Of a DNA stretch of 64,000 nt, positions 61,616 to 64,000 are shown in pieces. How positions within the stretch are numbered: the stretch's first letter is position 1; each line of letters starts with the position of its first letter. The position numbers were made by a program, and so were the translations under genes. The notes beneath the pieces are model-generated. The model did not search any database and was not told the origin of the DNA. It worked only from the letters and a program-made list of their open reading frames with translations. Source of the DNA: Rhodospirillales bacterium 70-18. GTDB lineage: Bacteria; Pseudomonadota; Alphaproteobacteria; Acetobacterales; Acetobacteraceae. The DNA lies in contig MKWE01000017.1 of assembly GCA_001899585.1 (NCBI GenBank), positions 174,843 through 238,842 on the forward strand, given 5' to 3'.

Positions 61616-61694
61616 TCCGCACGGGGTGGTGACACCGACCGCGCAGGCAGGCAATCTGTCCGCAACACGCAACAGCAATGCGGGAGGAAAGCCG

Positions 61695-62612
61695 ATGGCC
61701 AAGAAGATGCTGGAGGGCAAGGTCGCCGTGGTCACCGGCGCCGGGCGCGGGATCGGCCGCGCCATCGCGCTGGTGATGGCCGAGAACGGCGCCAAGGTGG
61801 TCGTCAACGACGTGGGCGCCAACCTGGACGGGCAGGGGCACGACGAGACCCCGGCGCAGCAGGTGGTGCGCGAGATCGAGGCGCTGCACGGCCAGGGCCA
61901 GGCGGTCGCCAACGCCGACAGCGTCGCCGAGTGGGACAGCGCCCAGCGCATCGTCGCCACCGCCATCGACCGCTTCGGCAAGATCGACATCGTGGTGAAC
62001 AACGCCGGCATCCTGCGCGACACCATCTTCCACCGCATGACGCCGGAGGAGTTCGACGCCGTGGTGAAGGTGCATCTGTACGGCGCCTTCTATGTCAGCC
62101 GCGCCGCCATCCCGCATATGCGCGCGCAGGAGAGCGGGGCGTTCGTGCATATGACCTCCACCTCCGGGCTGATCGGCAGCATCGGGCAGGTGAACTACGC
62201 CGCCGCCAAGCTGGGCATTGCCGGGCTCTCGCGGGGGATCGCCGGCGACGCCGCGCGCTACAAGGTGCGCTCCAACTGCATCGGCCCGCACGCCTTCAGC
62301 CGCATGATCGAGAGCGTGCCCGGCCAGACCGAGGAGCAGATGCAGGCCCGCGCCGCCAAGACGCGGCCGGACCAGGTGGCCCAGCTCGCCGCCTTCCTGG
62401 CCAGCGACTCCGCCAGCGACTTCACCGGCCAGATCCTGGGCGCGCGCGGCAACGAGATCTACCTGTACAGCCAGCCGCGCCCGATCCGCACCATGCATCG
62501 CGGCGAGGGCTGGACGGTGGAATCGATGGCCGACACGCTGGTGCCGGCCTTCAAATCCAGCCTGACACCGCTGGAGCGCACCCGCGACGTGTACGCCTGG
62601 GACGCCATCTGA
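61695..62612 (+). CDS. SDR, 3-hydroxyacyl-CoA dehydrogenase type
   Basis: This 305-residue protein begins [20 protein letters not shown], with NAG in [17 protein letters not shown] and YAAAK as the catalytic pair. The insert VVNDVGANLDGQGHDETPAQ is shared with the SDR at 53036, and both resemble the multifunctional enzyme 2 dehydrogenase domain. GAGGAAA precedes the ATG. An acyl-CoA dehydrogenase follows after 23 bases, fitting successive beta-oxidation steps. Confidence 0.92.
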   Translation: MAKKMLEGKVAVVTGAGRGIGRAIALVMAENGAKVVVNDVGANLDGQGHDETPAQQVVREIEALHGQGQAVANADSVAEWDSAQRIVATAIDRFGKIDIVVNNAGILRDTIFHRMTPEEFDAVVKVHLYGAFYVSRAAIPHMRAQESGAFVHMTSTSGLIGSIGQVNYAAAKLGIAGLSRGIAGDAARYKVRSNCIGPHAFSRMIESVPGQTEEQMQARAAKTRPDQVAQLAAFLASDSASDFTGQILGARGNEIYLYSQPRPIRTMHRGEGWTVESMADTLVPAFKSSLTPLERTRDVYAWDAI

Positions 62613-62635
62613 CCGCACCGGGGCAGGAGGCTGCG

Positions 62636-63787
62636 ATGGACGAGGGGCCGGACGAGCTGGACGCACTGGACGACCACGCCTTCCGCCTGAAGGTGCGCGG
62701 CTGGATCGAGGCGAATTATCCCCCGCACCTGCGTAACCCGCCCAAGCGGCTGCACTGGCCGCAAAGCCGGCCCTGGTACCTCACCCTGGCCCGCCAGGGC
62801 TGGCTGTGCCCCGGCTGGCCGCGCGAGCATGGCGGCATGGGCCTGTCCGCCGGCAAGCAGCTCGTCTGGATCGAGGAGCTCCAGCGCCACGGCTGCGCCC
62901 GGTTCAACGACATGGGCATCAACATGCTCGGCCCGCTGCTGATCCGCTACGGGACGGAGGCCCAGAAGGACTTCTTCCTGCCGAAGATCCGCAGCGGCGA
63001 GCATATCTGGTGCCAGGGCTACAGCGAGCCCAATGCCGGCTCCGACCTCGCCGGCCTGCGCACCGAGGCGGTGGCCGACGGCGAGGATTGGGTGGTCAAC
63101 GGCCAGAAGATCTGGACCACGCTGGCGATGGACGCCAACTGGATTTTCCTGCTGGTGCGCACCAACAAGGCCGCCAAGAAGCAGGAGGGCATCAGCTTCC
63201 TGCTGGTGCCGATGGACACGCCCGGCATCACCGTGCGCCCGATCATCAACCTCGACCGGCACGACGAGTTCTGCGAGGTGTTCTTCGACGACGTGCGAGT
63301 GCCGCTGGGCAATCTGGTCGGCCATGTGGACCAGGGCTGGACCATGGCCAAGACGCTGCTGGGCTTCGAGCGCATCTCGATCGGCTCGCCCCGCCAGTCC
63401 AGCTACGCGCTGGGCCGGCTGCGCCTGCTGGCCGAGCACGCCGGCGCCTGGGACGATCCGGTGTTCCAGCGGCGCTATGCGCAGCTGCGGCTGGACCTAG
63501 CTGACCACAAGGCGCTGTACGAGACCTTCGCCGACGCGGTGCGGCGGGGCGAGACACTCGGGCAGGATGTCTCGATGCTGAAGCTGCACCAGACCGAGCT
63601 GTTCCAGCGCATCACCGACGCCATGCTGGATGTGGCCGGGACGGCGGCGGGAATGCTGGAGCCGCTGGAGGGCAACAACGACCTCAATCCCTCCGGCCAG
63701 TTCATCCAGGCCCGGCCGGCGACGATCTACGGCGGCTCGAATGAGATCCAGCGCAACGTGCTGGCAAAGAATGTGCTGGGGCTGTAA
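62636..63787 (+). CDS. Acyl-CoA dehydrogenase family protein
   Basis: This 383-residue flavoprotein has WCQGYSEPNAGSDLAGLRTE and GQKIWTTLAMDANWIFLLVR for flavin contacts, and DRHDEFCEVFFDDVRVPLGN. The C-terminal IYGGSNEIQRNVLAKNVLGL has Gly at the classical Glu position, the form seen in FadE-type enzymes for branched or steroid acyl-CoAs. AGGAGG precedes the ATG at six bases. It is the last complete gene before the right edge. Confidence 0.93.
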   Translation: MDEGPDELDALDDHAFRLKVRGWIEANYPPHLRNPPKRLHWPQSRPWYLTLARQGWLCPGWPREHGGMGLSAGKQLVWIEELQRHGCARFNDMGINMLGPLLIRYGTEAQKDFFLPKIRSGEHIWCQGYSEPNAGSDLAGLRTEAVADGEDWVVNGQKIWTTLAMDANWIFLLVRTNKAAKKQEGISFLLVPMDTPGITVRPIINLDRHDEFCEVFFDDVRVPLGNLVGHVDQGWTMAKTLLGFERISIGSPRQSSYALGRLRLLAEHAGAWDDPVFQRRYAQLRLDLADHKALYETFADAVRRGETLGQDVSMLKLHQTELFQRITDAMLDVAGTAAGMLEPLEGNNDLNPSGQFIQARPATIYGGSNEIQRNVLAKNVLGL

Positions 63788-63915
63788 AGGCGGAGGGCTC
63801 GTACCCGACGAAGACGAACGCGATGAAATCTCCATAAGTCTATGACAAATATACCTATTCTCAAATCATGCGGCAATCGCTGGGTTCCGGCGGCCATGGC
63901 GCGCTATAGAGGGCT

Positions 63916-64000
63916 TCATGTTCCTGGATGACGCGACCCCTTCTTCGCCACGTCGCAGATCGCTTCGATCACCGTCTGGTTGAGTTCGTTCGGCAGGTCG
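63916..64000 (-). CDS. Unidentified gene, partial (C-terminal 28 codons)
   Basis: A minus-strand frame entering from the right edge reads DLPNELNQTVIEAICDVAKK then GSRHPGT and stops with TGA at 63916-63918. Its amphipathic pattern looks like a genuine C-terminus, and VIEAI is reminiscent of P-II-type proteins, but the segment is too short for assignment. The 128 bases between this and the dehydrogenase are A+T-rich around 63825-63870 and may contain regulatory sequence. Confidence 0.35.
   Translation of the reverse strand, partial: DLPNELNQTVIEAICDVAKKGSRHPGT

Overview
The window is about 70 percent G+C, dense with genes and free of phage or insertion-sequence genes. Codon use, many ATGA stop/start overlaps, and the family mix (five acyl-CoA dehydrogenases, CaiB/BaiF enzymes, Cox-type maturation genes, an mprF-acvB operon, Tat-exported proteins) suggest an alphaproteobacterium. 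Acetobacteraceae or close relatives is my inference; no rRNA or other marker is present to prove it.

Layout. 1-10 kb: a cut-off class V aminotransferase-fold gene and an M81 (MlrC) metallopeptidase, divergent from an orphan peptide-type ABC substrate-binding protein; then a methyltransferase, an ornithine cyclodeaminase-like enzyme, an acyl-CoA dehydrogenase, and a FAD oxidoreductase next to a ThDP enzyme. 10-21 kb: alanine dehydrogenase with a leader peptide and terminator upstream, ilvE, an AtzG/AtzE-like pair, a D-2-hydroxyacid dehydrogenase/enolase-superfamily pair, an SDR, an alkylation-repair pair (Ada-AlkA fusion and Ogt) and a second ThDP enzyme. 21-29 kb: a hydrolase, a membrane spermidine synthase-like protein, an exported PCMT-like protein, a crotonase, a beta-hydroxyacid dehydrogenase, a small basic protein, and a CobW GTPase whose start codon overlaps that of a divergent flavin-fold gene. 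29.5-35.5 kb: a tightly overlapping minus-strand operon of molybdenum-hydroxylase (Cox/Xdh) maturation genes with no structural hydroxylase genes. 35.6-42 kb: an ion transporter, methylisocitrate lyase, and mprF-acvB. 42-49.7 kb: a DMT exporter, acyl-CoA/CoA metabolism genes and a hybrid histidine kinase. 49.9-64 kb: an acyl-CoA degradation region (thiolase plus DUF35, acyl-CoA synthetase, two SDRs, three acyl-CoA dehydrogenases), a CaiB gene with its middle missing, and a second MoxR-VWA pair.

Most genes fit catabolism of acyl-CoA, amino acid and organic acid substrates. The most unusual non-coding feature is a family of four A+T-rich elements (about 7.2, 55.2, 60.1 and 61.5 kb). Each is predicted to fold into a cloverleaf: two A/T-rich hairpins flanking a central stem with a variable tip. 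All four lie between co-directional genes. Other structured DNA includes a 62-bp tandem palindromic repeat after the histidine kinase, a 32-bp tandem repeat after the substrate-binding protein, and a leader-peptide/terminator arrangement upstream of ald. I saw no tRNA, rRNA, CRISPR array or integrase. Apart from the HTH inside the Ada-AlkA fusion and the hybrid kinase, I saw no dedicated transcription factor.
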